Below, piece by piece: positions 52,559 to 61,840 of a stretch of DNA of 64,000 nucleotides. The stretch covers positions 1 to 64,000 of the forward strand of contig JBEKYC010000027.1 of assembly GCA_049511415.1 (NCBI GenBank), in the 5' to 3' direction. Made by a program: the position numbers and the translations under genes. Source of the DNA: Bog-159 sp049511415. Its GTDB lineage: Bacteria; Acidobacteriota; Terriglobia; Bryobacterales; Bryobacteraceae. A model generated the notes under the pieces. It made no database searches, was not told the origin of the DNA, and saw nothing but the letters and a program-made list of their open reading frames with translations. The first letter of the stretch is position 1; every line of letters begins with the position of its first letter.

Positions 52559-53071
52559 ATGAGCGATCTGCCGGAGCCGTGGCTGCGCGGACCTATCGCG
52601 GGTTTGAATCCGGCATTGGCGCCCGCGATATACGTGTTCCAGCAGACGCGCGAGGACCTGGCGGCGCACACGCGCGGGCTGAGTGCTACCCAGGTTTGGG
52701 CCGGGCCGCATGGCCTCGCGCCACTCGGTTTTCATCTCCGCCATATCGCGGGCAGCCTCGACCGGCTCTCCACCTATCTGGCAGGACATCCGTTGAATGA
52801 AGCGCAGATGAACGCCTTGGGCGCGGAGATGCAGCCGGGAGCAGAGTTGGACGATTTACTGGCGGATGTCGATCGTGCGTTATCGCGAGCCAGTGAAGTC
52901 ATCCGCGCGATTGACCCGGCGATATTTGGCGAGGCGCGCTACGTGGGCCGGAAACACCTGCCGGTAACAGTCATCGGACTGGTGGTGCATATCGCGGAAC
53001 ACACCCAGCGGCACCTGGGCCAGGCCATCAGCGCGGCCCAGTTGGCGCGGGCCGTGTCGCGTTCAATTTAG
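52559..53071 (+). CDS. DinB-family protein
   Basis: This 170-residue four-helix bundle protein has metal-binding histidines in the expected places: H-L-R-H-I-A-G-S-L near residue 62 and H-I-A-E-H-T-Q-R-H-L-G-Q near 143-154. DinB-like proteins include thiol-dependent transferases and stress-induced metalloproteins; which activity this one has is unknown. The ATG at 52559 was chosen because the frame upstream overlaps the preceding gene. It shares its 3' end (9 bases) with the opposing permease gene. It is probably co-transcribed with the two-repeat protein. Confidence 0.85.
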   Translation: MSDLPEPWLRGPIAGLNPALAPAIYVFQQTREDLAAHTRGLSATQVWAGPHGLAPLGFHLRHIAGSLDRLSTYLAGHPLNEAQMNALGAEMQPGAELDDLLADVDRALSRASEVIRAIDPAIFGEARYVGRKHLPVTVIGLVVHIAEHTQRHLGQAISAAQLARAVSRSI

Positions 53072-55300
53072 CGGCGGCTTGGCCGAACCATTAGTAACTT
53101 CGCGCATCACATCCGCAACTACGTCATCCACCCGCCCGGATTGCAACTCCTGCTCCAGACGGCGCAGCGCGACTCCCACCACATCGCGATGGTGCAGCTT
53201 AGCCCCGGGCCCTTTAGTCGAAAGCTCCAGCCACAGGCGGTGCAGCAGATCGAGATCCTGGGGCCATAGCCGGGGCGGGTGCGGTCCGAGATTATAGAAT
53301 ATGGATTCTTCTTCGCCGGGCACGACGATTTCCAGCGACAGCGATGGCCGCGGCTCCGGCAGGTTCTCCCATTCGCGGCCCACCGTGGCTCCCTGCTCGG
53401 CGGGGCTTAGCTTCGGCGACAACCCCATGACGATCCGCGAGGATTGCAGGCGCTGCGCCGCCTGTATGATCGCGGCATACGGATTGCCGCCCGGCACAAC
53501 CATCAACTCCACATGTTTGCCGGCCTTCTCGGCCAGGTTCACGACCTTCGTAAACACCTCGGTTTCATCCACGGAGAAAATCTGGCTGACCTCCAGAGCG
53601 TGCTCGCCGGAACCGGCCTGCGTCACCTGGCGGACAGAGAGGACCACCACGTCGATGCGGCGCGTGTCGGTCTTTTCCAGAATGCGTTGCAGGTGTTCCA
53701 GGCGATTCGGATTGCGCACCGCAACAATCACGTTGCCCGGCCGCACGTGGGCGGCATCCGCGGATAGTTCCTCTTCCGTATTGAGATTGAACTTTTCCAT
53801 CTCCTGCGAGTGGGCCGCTGTGTGGCGGCGATTGTACTTTTCGGAGATTTCGAACACGATGAAGAACGCAATCGTGAAGCTCACGCCCGAGATGGTAGCC
53901 ACCCTTTTCGTGACCACATTGATGATGGCGAGGGCAAACAGTGCGATCGTGATGAGGAAAAGCCCGACCGGCGCCTCCGTGCGGCCAATGTGGAAGTTGA
54001 ACGGCACCTTCCAGCCGCGGCCTTGCGGTTGCTTGTAGCGCAGGACCAGCACCGACAGAGCCTTCATCGCAAAGCTCCAGACCACGCCAAAAGCATATGC
54101 CTCGCCCAACATGTAGACATCGCCGCGGCTGATGAGGATGGTGATCAGTTGCAGAATGACTATAAGGTTGATCAGGCGCGAACTGGTTCCGTACTTATGG
54201 TGTGGATGACGGAACCAATCCGGGAGCACGCCGTCTTCAGCCACCCGGTTGAGCACACCGTTGGAACCGATGATCGCCGTGTTCACGGCGCCCGCCAAAA
54301 TCAGAGTGCCCACCAGCACCACGAACGCATGGAACAACAGCCGCACCGAGACCGGCCCCACCAGGAACATGGAGAGGCCGCCGATTAAGTTATCCAGGAA
54401 CTTTGGGCGCGCGGCATCCGGAATAATCATCACGGCGAAGAAGGATACCAGCGACGTGAAGACCATGCTGTAGATGAAGATCACAAAGCCGGCGCGCTCC
54501 AGGTTCTTCAGCTTGGGATGGGCGATTTCGCGATTCACCTGCGCCAGGCTCTCTTCGCCGCTCATGGCCAACAACGAGTGACCCAGGCCAATCAGAACCG
54601 CAATGACCGTGATGGAGGGCCCTACCGTGCCGCGCAGCCAGCCCAGGGCTTCGTTGCTGAAATGCAGGTTGGCGGGGATCGGCAGCGGCACCGGTTGGTA
54701 GCCATTCTTGAAGATCGTGACCAGGCACCAGGCGATCAGAATCACCACCATTACAGTGGTGATCTGCATAATTTGCAGCGCCTTCTCGCTGGATTCGTGA
54801 ATGCCGATAATGTTCTTGCGCCAGAAATAGACCGTGACCACCGCGGCGAAAACGGCGGCGAAATAAGGCGGGTGCACGCGCAATCCGCTAATGTGCAGAT
54901 ACTCGCCGGTCTCGTTGATCAAGCCGCCCAGATATAAGCCGGCGCTGACGCCGCTGATCGGGCCGGTGAGCACGTAGTCGAACATCAGCGCGGATACGGA
55001 GAACTTGGCCAGCGTCCCACCCATGGCCTCATGCACGACTTTGTATACGCCGCCGCGCACGAACATGCTGCAGCTCTCGATGTAGATGGCGCGCACCGCG
55101 TAGGAGAACAGCATGATCGCCAGGATGAACCACGGCGCGGCCTTGCCGATAGCCTGTTCGGCAATGCCGCCCACATAGTATGCCGACGAGGCCAAGTCGC
55201 TCAGAACAATCGCTGCCGCTCTCCAAAAGGAGATGAACGACAGCATGACAGTGGTAGCGACTACGACGTTAACGGCGCGCGGCCGTTGCGGTTGGGTCAT
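53063..55300 (-). CDS. APC-family amino acid permease with C-terminal Usp-like domain
   Basis: This 745-residue protein has about 12 predicted TM helices in the N-terminal 510 residues, with the APC pattern (G-P-I-S-G-V-S-A, G-E-E-S-L-A-Q-V-N-R-E-I). A long soluble tail follows. Residues about 550-670 of the tail have the strand-helix pattern of universal stress proteins (V-I-V-A-V-R-N-P-N-R, then V-M-G-L-S). The fusion suggests nucleotide-regulated transport, by inference. The ATG at 55300 was chosen; a GTG at 55333 is an alternative, and neither has a clear ribosome site. Its 3' end overlaps the DinB gene by 9 bases. Confidence 0.85.
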   Translation of the reverse strand: MTQPQRPRAVNVVVATTVMLSFISFWRAAAIVLSDLASSAYYVGGIAEQAIGKAAPWFILAIMLFSYAVRAIYIESCSMFVRGGVYKVVHEAMGGTLAKFSVSALMFDYVLTGPISGVSAGLYLGGLINETGEYLHISGLRVHPPYFAAVFAAVVTVYFWRKNIIGIHESSEKALQIMQITTVMVVILIAWCLVTIFKNGYQPVPLPIPANLHFSNEALGWLRGTVGPSITVIAVLIGLGHSLLAMSGEESLAQVNREIAHPKLKNLERAGFVIFIYSMVFTSLVSFFAVMIIPDAARPKFLDNLIGGLSMFLVGPVSVRLLFHAFVVLVGTLILAGAVNTAIIGSNGVLNRVAEDGVLPDWFRHPHHKYGTSSRLINLIVILQLITILISRGDVYMLGEAYAFGVVWSFAMKALSVLVLRYKQPQGRGWKVPFNFHIGRTEAPVGLFLITIALFALAIINVVTKRVATISGVSFTIAFFIVFEISEKYNRRHTAAHSQEMEKFNLNTEEELSADAAHVRPGNVIVAVRNPNRLEHLQRILEKTDTRRIDVVVLSVRQVTQAGSGEHALEVSQIFSVDETEVFTKVVNLAEKAGKHVELMVVPGGNPYAAIIQAAQRLQSSRIVMGLSPKLSPAEQGATVGREWENLPEPRPSLSLEIVVPGEEESIFYNLGPHPPRLWPQDLDLLHRLWLELSTKGPGAKLHHRDVVGVALRRLEQELQSGRVDDVVADVMREVTNGSAKPPLN

Positions 55301-55451
55301 GCGTGAGGTGCTCGGGTGCTGAGTAGCAAGCACATATTAGCATGTGGGTGTGCGGCGTCTCGCACCCGTGGCCGAATGACACGCCGACTCGTGCGCAAAG
55401 GCCAGTGTTTTCAGCGGTTATTTTGGTAAGCAGCGTGCTTACATTAGATCC

Positions 55452-57437
55452 ATGTTGAGGAACTCAGTTGCCTGCCTGATCCTGCTGGCAGCGAGCCTTA
55501 CCAGCGCCGCAGCGACGCCCGGCTTCCTTCTGGGCTTCGACTACGCCGAGGGATTCGGACTTTCCGATCAACCGCCAACCATTGTCGCCGTGGATGGGTC
55601 GAACGCGATCTACATGCTGGGCGGGACGTATAACCCCAGCGCCTTGCCGGCAACCACCGTCTTAGGCCAGACCAGCGATTTTGATTCGTTCGTGACGAAG
55701 CTTTCGCCGGACGGGAAGCAGATCGTCTATCTAACGGCGCTCGGCTTTCAGGCCAGTGGCATGGCGGTCGATTCGACCGGCAATGTCTACATCGCCGGGC
55801 CGGACTTCGTGGCCAAGCTGAATCCAGCCGGTACCGCTTGGGTCTATAAGACCACGATCAGCCAGACAGTAACGCTGGTGGGCATAGCGGTGGACTCAGC
55901 GGGTCACGCCTACGTTGTGGGCTTCACCAATTTGATCGGCGGCGCACTTCAAACCACTCCAAGCGCCTTTCAGGCCACCGCGCCCAACGATACTTATGAG
56001 CACGAGTTTGTGGTGAAGCTAAGCGCCGACGGAGCAACCTTCGATTACGCCACCTATTTGACGGGAACTTACGGCGAAGCGCCCTTGAGCATTGCGGTGG
56101 ACGACACGGGCGCCGCGATCGTCTCCGGGTATACCGGCTCACCGGATTTCCCGTATACAGCCGGGGCTTATCGCCAAACCATAAACAGCGATAACGACTC
56201 GCTCACGACCTTCCTCGCACGTCTTCTGCCCGACGGATCGGGATTGATCTACTCGGCCTGGCCCATTCTGTTGAGCAGTGTACCGGCGGCGGCCGACCCG
56301 AATGGAAATGCCGTCCTGGTGTCAGAAAGCGGGCAGTTGCTGGGCTTTGATCCGCAGGGGTCTCTTACGTTCTCCCAGAACACTCCGGGGATCGGCGCGC
56401 TGGCCATGGATGGCGTGGGAAACACCTATGCGCTCGTCGCCGGCGCCAGCGAATACATCGTCATGAACAGCATGTTTACGTGCAGTCCAGGGTTGTCGGC
56501 CGAGACTCTTACAGTCTTCGATCCGGGCGGCAACATTCTACAGTCGACTTACCTGCCACATGGCACGAGTGGGGATTATCTGGGCCTCGGACCGAATGGA
56601 CAAGTCTATGTGGTGGGCGCAGTGGACACCACCTTCACGGCCACGCAGACCATCGCCGGCACGGCGGGCTCTTTGTTCCTGGCGCTCTTCATTCCGGATC
56701 CCGCCGCGCAGGCGCTGCAATTGGCCTGCATCGCCAATGCGGCCAGTTTTTATCCCGCTCCGATTGCGGCCGGAGAGATTGTGTCCCTGTTCGGACAAGG
56801 CCTGGGACCGGCGCAAGGGGTCCAGCCGGAGGTCACCGTCGCCAGCGGATTCCCGAACCGGGTGTCGGATGTGCAGGTCACATTCAACGGGATTACCGCG
56901 CCGCTGTTGTACGTGCAGGACGGACAGGTGAACGCCATCGTGCCGTGGGAGCTGGCCAACGCGGCATCGGCTGAAATCTGCGTGTCGTACTTTCAGCCCG
57001 CGGCTAACTGCCTGGAATGGCCGCTCGCGCAGGCGGCGCCGGGCGTGTTCACGGTGGATGGCGTTTATGCCGCCGCCCTGAACCAGGATGGCACGGTGAA
57101 CTCGGCTTCCAATCCGGCTTTGGCGGGCACCACCGTATCCGTGTTCGCTACAGGCCTGGGTCCAACCAACCCGGTCGAGACCGATGGCGCCATCGTCGTT
57201 CCTCCATTGCCGGCCAACGATTTGTCGTTCCAGGCAGTCGGTATCGGGGGCGGCATCGCTTTCAGCTACGCCCCGCTCGATACTTCATACTCCGGGCCGG
57301 CCCCTTATCTGGTAGCGGGCGCCAGCCAGGTCAACTTTTCAGTTGAAGACATCATACCGCTACAGTTGCAATTTGTGTCGAACGGCTCCGCCCAGTTTTA
57401 CAGTAATGCCTTCGCTGTTTATGTAACCGGCAATTGA
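55452..57437 (+). CDS. Secreted SBBP/propeller-like protein with TIGR03437-type C-terminal domain
   Basis: This 661-residue exported protein has a signal peptide ending near S-A-A-A. Residues about 25-430 contain propeller-like repeats with S-T-G-N-V-Y-I-A-G and D-x-A-G-H-A-Y-V-V-G. The final about 230 residues start with I-A-N-A-A-S-F-Y-P-A-P-I-A-A-G-E-I-V-S-L-F-G. They continue with L-L-Y-V-Q-D-G-Q-V-N-A-I-V-P and F-A-T-G-L-G-P-T-N-P. This is the C-terminal domain named TIGR03437 in Solibacter, strong taxonomic evidence. Such domains are thought to serve surface display, but this is unproven. It is a single-gene unit; the permease is divergent. Confidence 0.88.
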   Translation: MLRNSVACLILLAASLTSAAATPGFLLGFDYAEGFGLSDQPPTIVAVDGSNAIYMLGGTYNPSALPATTVLGQTSDFDSFVTKLSPDGKQIVYLTALGFQASGMAVDSTGNVYIAGPDFVAKLNPAGTAWVYKTTISQTVTLVGIAVDSAGHAYVVGFTNLIGGALQTTPSAFQATAPNDTYEHEFVVKLSADGATFDYATYLTGTYGEAPLSIAVDDTGAAIVSGYTGSPDFPYTAGAYRQTINSDNDSLTTFLARLLPDGSGLIYSAWPILLSSVPAAADPNGNAVLVSESGQLLGFDPQGSLTFSQNTPGIGALAMDGVGNTYALVAGASEYIVMNSMFTCSPGLSAETLTVFDPGGNILQSTYLPHGTSGDYLGLGPNGQVYVVGAVDTTFTATQTIAGTAGSLFLALFIPDPAAQALQLACIANAASFYPAPIAAGEIVSLFGQGLGPAQGVQPEVTVASGFPNRVSDVQVTFNGITAPLLYVQDGQVNAIVPWELANAASAEICVSYFQPAANCLEWPLAQAAPGVFTVDGVYAAALNQDGTVNSASNPALAGTTVSVFATGLGPTNPVETDGAIVVPPLPANDLSFQAVGIGGGIAFSYAPLDTSYSGPAPYLVAGASQVNFSVEDIIPLQLQFVSNGSAQFYSNAFAVYVTGN

Positions 57438-57471
57438 CCGCACCGGTTTCCCACTAACATAGAGGTTGGTA

Positions 57472-58809
57472 ATGACCTCCGAAGAATTGGCCCGTTCCAT
57501 CGTCGTGCGGCTGCGCGCGGGCGGGCATCAAGCTTATCTGGTCGGCGGCTGTGTCCGCGACCTGCTGCTCGGCCGCACGCCTAAGGACTTCGACGTGGCC
57601 ACGGATGCGCGGCCCGATCGCGTCACCGAACTGTTTGAGCGCTCCGAACAGGTAGGCGCGCACTTCGGCGTCGTGCTGGTGCGCGAGAACACCGCACAAG
57701 TGGAGGTGGCCACTTTCCGCAGCGACGCGAGCTATAGCGACGGGCGGCGTCCCGATGCGGTACACTTCGAAACCGATCCGCGGCAGGACGTGATGCGGCG
57801 CGATTTCACCATCAACGCGCTGCTGCTCGATCCCGATACGAATCAGGTGCTGGATTTCGTGGGCGGGCGCGAGGATCTCAGCCGGCGCGTGATCCGAGCC
57901 ATCGGCGATCCGGAGGCGCGCTTCCGGGAAGATCACCTGCGGCTGATTCGCGCGGTGCGTTTCGCGGCGCGGCTGGGCTTCGAGATCGAGCCGGATACCA
58001 TGGCGGCGCTGCGGCGATTGCATGGCATGATCATGCGCGTAGCGCCGGAACGCGTGCGCGATGAGCTGGTGCGCATCCTGACCGAAGGCGGCGCGCGGCG
58101 CGGTTTCGAGCTACTGGATGAAACCGGCCTGCTCGGCGACCTGCTGCCCGAAGTCGCCGCCATGAAAGGCGTGGCGCAGCCGCCCGAGTTTCACCCGGAA
58201 GGCGACGTGTGGACGCATACCATGCTGCTACTCGAGAAGCTGCGGCATCCTACGCCGACTCTGGCCATGGGCGCGCTGCTGCACGACGTCGGCAAGCCGC
58301 CCGTTTTCCGCGTGGCCGACCGCATACGCTTCGACGGCCATGTGGAGGAGGGCGTGCGGCTGGCGCACGGCATCCTGGGCCGGCTGCGGTTTTCGAATGA
58401 GCAGACCGAAACGATCGAGGCGCTGGTCGCCAACCACATGCGCTTCAAGGACACGGGCAAGATGCGCGAGAGCACTCTGAAGCGCTTTCTGCGTATGGAA
58501 AACTTCACCGAGCATCTGGAACTGCACCGTCTGGACAGCCTGTCGAGCAACGGCAAGCTGGATACGTATAAGCGCGTGCGGGCGCGCCTGGCCGAGATGG
58601 GCGAAGAAGAACTGCGGCCCGCGCCGCTGCTGAGCGGACGCGACCTGATCGAGGCGGGCTATGCTCCCGGTCCGGCGTTTGCCACGATGCTGGCGGCGGT
58701 AGAAGATGCGCAACTCGAAGGCCGCGTGAAGACTCGGGAAGACGCGCTGGCACTGGTGCGGGCGCAGTTCGGCGAAGCCGGTCAAGGCCTGAATACGAAG
58801 ACCATGTAG
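57472..58809 (+). CDS. CCA-adding tRNA nucleotidyltransferase with HD domain
   Basis: This 445-residue enzyme repairs or adds the 3' CCA of tRNA (or is a poly(A)-polymerase-type class II member). It opens with L-V-G-G-C-V-R-D-L-L-L-G (24-35) and the catalytic D-F-D (39-41). R-R-D-F-T-I-N-A-L-L and the R-F-R-E-D-H-L-R-L-I-R-A-V-R-F template block follow. An HD domain (L-H-D-V-G-K-P, near residue 267) follows, as in phosphohydrolase-fused members. The ATG at 57472 has AGAGG six bases upstream. Its 3' end overlaps a tiny reverse ORF by 28 bases. Confidence 0.93.
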   Translation: MTSEELARSIVVRLRAGGHQAYLVGGCVRDLLLGRTPKDFDVATDARPDRVTELFERSEQVGAHFGVVLVRENTAQVEVATFRSDASYSDGRRPDAVHFETDPRQDVMRRDFTINALLLDPDTNQVLDFVGGREDLSRRVIRAIGDPEARFREDHLRLIRAVRFAARLGFEIEPDTMAALRRLHGMIMRVAPERVRDELVRILTEGGARRGFELLDETGLLGDLLPEVAAMKGVAQPPEFHPEGDVWTHTMLLLEKLRHPTPTLAMGALLHDVGKPPVFRVADRIRFDGHVEEGVRLAHGILGRLRFSNEQTETIEALVANHMRFKDTGKMRESTLKRFLRMENFTEHLELHRLDSLSSNGKLDTYKRVRARLAEMGEEELRPAPLLSGRDLIEAGYAPGPAFATMLAAVEDAQLEGRVKTREDALALVRAQFGEAGQGLNTKTM

Positions 58810-58892
58810 AGCACCAGCCCGAACACGGCGATCACGATCCCGGCAGTGGCGCGTTCCAGCAATAAGACCGTGCGGTCGGTGAGCCTGCTCAT
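58782..58892 (-). CDS. Tiny single-span membrane protein, coupled to the peptidase gene
   Basis: A 36-residue ORF starts at 58892 with ATG overlapping the S9 peptidase stop (ATGA). It has one strongly hydrophobic helix, A-G-I-V-I-A-V-F-G-L-V-L-Y-M-V-F-V-F (17-34), after a short basic N terminus (M-S-R-L-T-D-R). The exact stop-start overlap and the clean TM segment support a real gene. It also covers the last 28 bases of the CCA gene on the other strand. No homologue is known to me; it could stabilise the peptidase or be a chance ORF. Confidence 0.45.
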   Translation of the reverse strand: MSRLTDRTVLLLERATAGIVIAVFGLVLYMVFVFRP

Positions 58893-60928
58893 GGTTTGAA
58901 TTGCTCGTCAAAGAAGCGCGCGGCCGCGTGATAGGCACGCATCCAGTTGGCGTAGCGCAGGAAGTCGTGGATCTCGTCCGGGAAGATCAACTGCTCCACA
59001 TGCACGCGCCCGCGCAGCGCTTCCACCAGTTCCACGGTTTGGCGAAAGTTCACGTTACGGTCGTCGTCGCCGTGGATCAGCAGCACCGGGGAGCGCCAGG
59101 TCTTTACATCCGCCATGGGTGACGAGTTAAATGCCAAGCGTCCGGCCGCGTCATCTCTGCCGATGCCCAATTCTTCGGTCCAGTCGTGCACACCGTGCAG
59201 ATCCACACCAGCGGCAAAAAGATCGGAAGCGCGCGCCAGACCGAGCGCCGTCAGGTATCCGCCGTACGATCCGCCCCATAGCCCGATGTGCGCCGGGTCC
59301 ACCTCGGGGCGATTCTTCAGAAACAGACCGGCGCCCTGGACGTCGTTGAACTCACTGGCGCCGCTCGGTCCGTAGTTCACGGCCTCGCGGAAATTCAGCC
59401 CATAGCCGATGCCGCTGCGATAGTTCACCGCCAGCACCACGTAGCCGCGGCTGGCCAGATACTGGTTCATGGCGTAGGCATTGTTGTAGTAGTACATGTA
59501 GTGCCAGCCCAGCAGCATTTGGCGCTGCGAGCCGCCGTGAAAGAAGACCACCGCGGGATGACGCCGGCTGGCAGTGTCCTTCGGCAGGAACAACTGGCCG
59601 TGCAACTGCAGGCCGTCGGCGGACGAAAAGATCACCTGCTGCGGCGTGACCAGCGCATCGGCTGGGAAGTCCGCCGGGATCGCGCCGGGCGCGAGATCGC
59701 GGATCTCGCCGGATGCCGTCAGCACCGCCGGCCGCGCCTGCCTTCGCGGGTCGGAATGAAGGCAGACGATCGCGCCTCCGCCGGCCACCGCAGGCGACCA
59801 TTCGAGCTCCGTGCCGCGCGTGACGGCAACCGGTTTGCCGCCGGAGGCCGCCACGCGCCAGATGTGCCGCCGGTCGATATCGTCCTGGTTCGAGGAATAG
59901 ATCATTTCGCGGCCATCCGGAGACATGGCCACGTGTTCCACTTCGAAAGCTCCGGGTGTGAGCAGCGTGGCTTCGCCGCCCGCCATGGGGACGGAGTAGA
60001 GATGCGTCCAGCCGTCGCGCTCCCACGGAAAGACGATCCGGTCGCCGGCCCAGAACAATTGCTGCTCGGAGCCCAATCCGCGAAACACGCTGCCATCGCC
60101 CTCCGCCGCCTTCCATACTTCCGCGCCGGGGCCGTCGCCGCCGGCGTCCGCGACCCGAATGGACCAGGGCGGGGCGTGGCGCACGGCTGCGAAGTACTTG
60201 CTTTCGTCGACGCTCGGGATGCGCACGAACGCGACCCGACGGCTATCGGGCGACCACACCGGCAGTTCGTCGTGTTCCACGCTCGGATCCAAATAGTGGA
60301 CCGTCTTCGCGCCGGCATCATACACGCCCACGAAGCTGTGATTGCCGCGATGGCTGACAAACGCCAGGCGCGCGCCATCCGGCGACCAGTGCAGGCCGCC
60401 GTTCTCGCCGCGCGCATGGATGAGTTGCGCGGGCTTCTGGCTGCCATCGAGCGGCGCCGACCAAACCTGGCCTTTGCGCACAAACGCCACGCGTCCGCCT
60501 TTCGGGGAGACAGCGGGATTGCTGCCTTCGCCGATCAGCCGCGGCGCGCCGCCCGCGGCATTGACTATCCAGACCTGCTGTTCGGCGCCCTGCGGATCGT
60601 TGGTGGGATTGGGGTACTCGCCCGCGCCATTGGCGCCCTCGCCGCGCACGTAGACGATGGCATCGCCATCCGGGCTCCAGGCCAGCGCCGAGACTTCCTG
60701 GCCGTCATCGGCGGTGTAAGCAGTGATGCTGTGCCCGGCATATTCGGGCGGCGCGGCCACCCAGATGTTGCGCACGCCGCGCGCGTTGTAGACCCAGGCG
60801 ATCTTGCCGCCCGCGGGCGAGACTACCGGCGCCGACGGGAACGGCGCACTGGTGACTTGTTCGATGGTGAACGGAGACTGGCCGCAGGCGCAGATCGAGG
60901 CGGCTAAGAGGAGACCGGCAAGACGCAT
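58889..60928 (-). CDS. S9-family prolyl oligopeptidase-like peptidase
   Basis: This 679-residue secreted serine peptidase has a signal peptide (M-R-L-A-G-L-L-L-A-A-S, ending C-A-C-G-Q). WD40/PD40-like propeller repeats cover residues about 30-390, with W-S-P-D-G and S-P-D-S/G motifs. A C-terminal alpha/beta-hydrolase domain carries G-G-S-Y-G-G with Ser554, the late H-G-D-D-D (Asp) and P-D-E-I-H-D-F (His). It likely cleaves peptides extracellularly or in the periplasm. The tiny membrane ORF follows in overlap. Annotations of this family include acylaminoacyl-peptidase; specificity is unknown. Confidence 0.93.
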   Translation of the reverse strand: MRLAGLLLAASICACGQSPFTIEQVTSAPFPSAPVVSPAGGKIAWVYNARGVRNIWVAAPPEYAGHSITAYTADDGQEVSALAWSPDGDAIVYVRGEGANGAGEYPNPTNDPQGAEQQVWIVNAAGGAPRLIGEGSNPAVSPKGGRVAFVRKGQVWSAPLDGSQKPAQLIHARGENGGLHWSPDGARLAFVSHRGNHSFVGVYDAGAKTVHYLDPSVEHDELPVWSPDSRRVAFVRIPSVDESKYFAAVRHAPPWSIRVADAGGDGPGAEVWKAAEGDGSVFRGLGSEQQLFWAGDRIVFPWERDGWTHLYSVPMAGGEATLLTPGAFEVEHVAMSPDGREMIYSSNQDDIDRRHIWRVAASGGKPVAVTRGTELEWSPAVAGGGAIVCLHSDPRRQARPAVLTASGEIRDLAPGAIPADFPADALVTPQQVIFSSADGLQLHGQLFLPKDTASRRHPAVVFFHGGSQRQMLLGWHYMYYYNNAYAMNQYLASRGYVVLAVNYRSGIGYGLNFREAVNYGPSGASEFNDVQGAGLFLKNRPEVDPAHIGLWGGSYGGYLTALGLARASDLFAAGVDLHGVHDWTEELGIGRDDAAGRLAFNSSPMADVKTWRSPVLLIHGDDDRNVNFRQTVELVEALRGRVHVEQLIFPDEIHDFLRYANWMRAYHAAARFFDEQFKP

Positions 60929-61120
60929 ATCGCTATAGCTTATTACACGGACGTCTTTCTGATTTCAGGATGATTGGTCCGGTGCGCGAAACTGTTTCAT
61001 GTTTGCGGATAGTTACTGAAACGACGGACGAAAAAGACTTCGTCAGTTTGTGAGCGGCAACACGCATACCGGTATAACTTATTACGGAGCGCGAAGTGAT
61101 ACGCTCGGTTTCAGACCGCT

Positions 61121-61837
61121 ATGACGATGTTGCGAATCATGGTCGTCGTCTTGGCTTGCATGGCAGGCGCCATTCAGGGCCAGCAAATTCGCGGTCGCGT
61201 GGTAGACCCGACGGGCGCAGGCATTCCGGCGGAAGTCAAGATCCTGGAGTCGGGTACGGGCGCCATTGTCCACACGGCTACGGCCGCCTAGAGCGGCGGG
61301 TTTCGTTCCGGGGCGTTGCCCGCCGGCTCATACACCGTTAGGTTGTGGAATCCGGGTTTCCGGCGGCGGGATCTGGCTAAGTTCGTGGTTGAAGAGGGCC
61401 GGACCATCGATCTGGGCGACATTCGTTTAGATCTGGCCGGCTGCGATGCTCCAGGAACGAGTTGCGATTGGATTACAACAGACGCAGTGCCGGAGCCGGT
61501 TCCAGCCTGGCTAAAGAACGTCGTGGCGCAAGGCTATCTGAATATGAAACTGGGCTCGACGTCGCCGGAAGTCCATCTCCAATTCCAAAAAGAAGGAACG
61601 ACCTTGCTGCTGGTGGCGACAAATAGCGCGGCTCTCTCGCTTCCGAACGCTGCGGACGCCGTGTGTGGCGACGCCAAATATACCGAGAACCGTATTCGTG
61701 TTGAGGGTCTTGGGCGGGGCGTTGATTTTTGCGTTCGGGCGAATCAGGGCGCGATGTCGCACGTTTTCTTCACGGACGATGTTCAGGCTGACGCCACGGA
61801 AATCAGGCTGTGGCATGTCACCCGGAAATTCGATTGA
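61121..61837 (+). pseudogene. Carboxypeptidase-regulatory-like protein gene with an in-frame TAG
   Basis: The ATG at 61121 begins a signal peptide (M-V-V-V-L-A-C-M-A-G-A-I-Q-G) and a CarboxypepD_reg-like domain (Q-Q-I-R-G-R-V-V-D-P-T-G-A-G-I-P-A). A TAG at 61289-61291 interrupts the same frame. Right after it the domain continues with S-G-G-F-R-S-G-A-L-P-A-G-S-Y-T-V-R-L, exactly where family members read through. The rest (residues about 100-238) is intact to the TGA at 61837. Without readthrough only a 56-residue exported peptide is made. A short restart at 61316 lacks the signal peptide. The 3' end is close to the opposing permease gene. Confidence 0.72.
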
Positions 61838-61840
61838 CCA

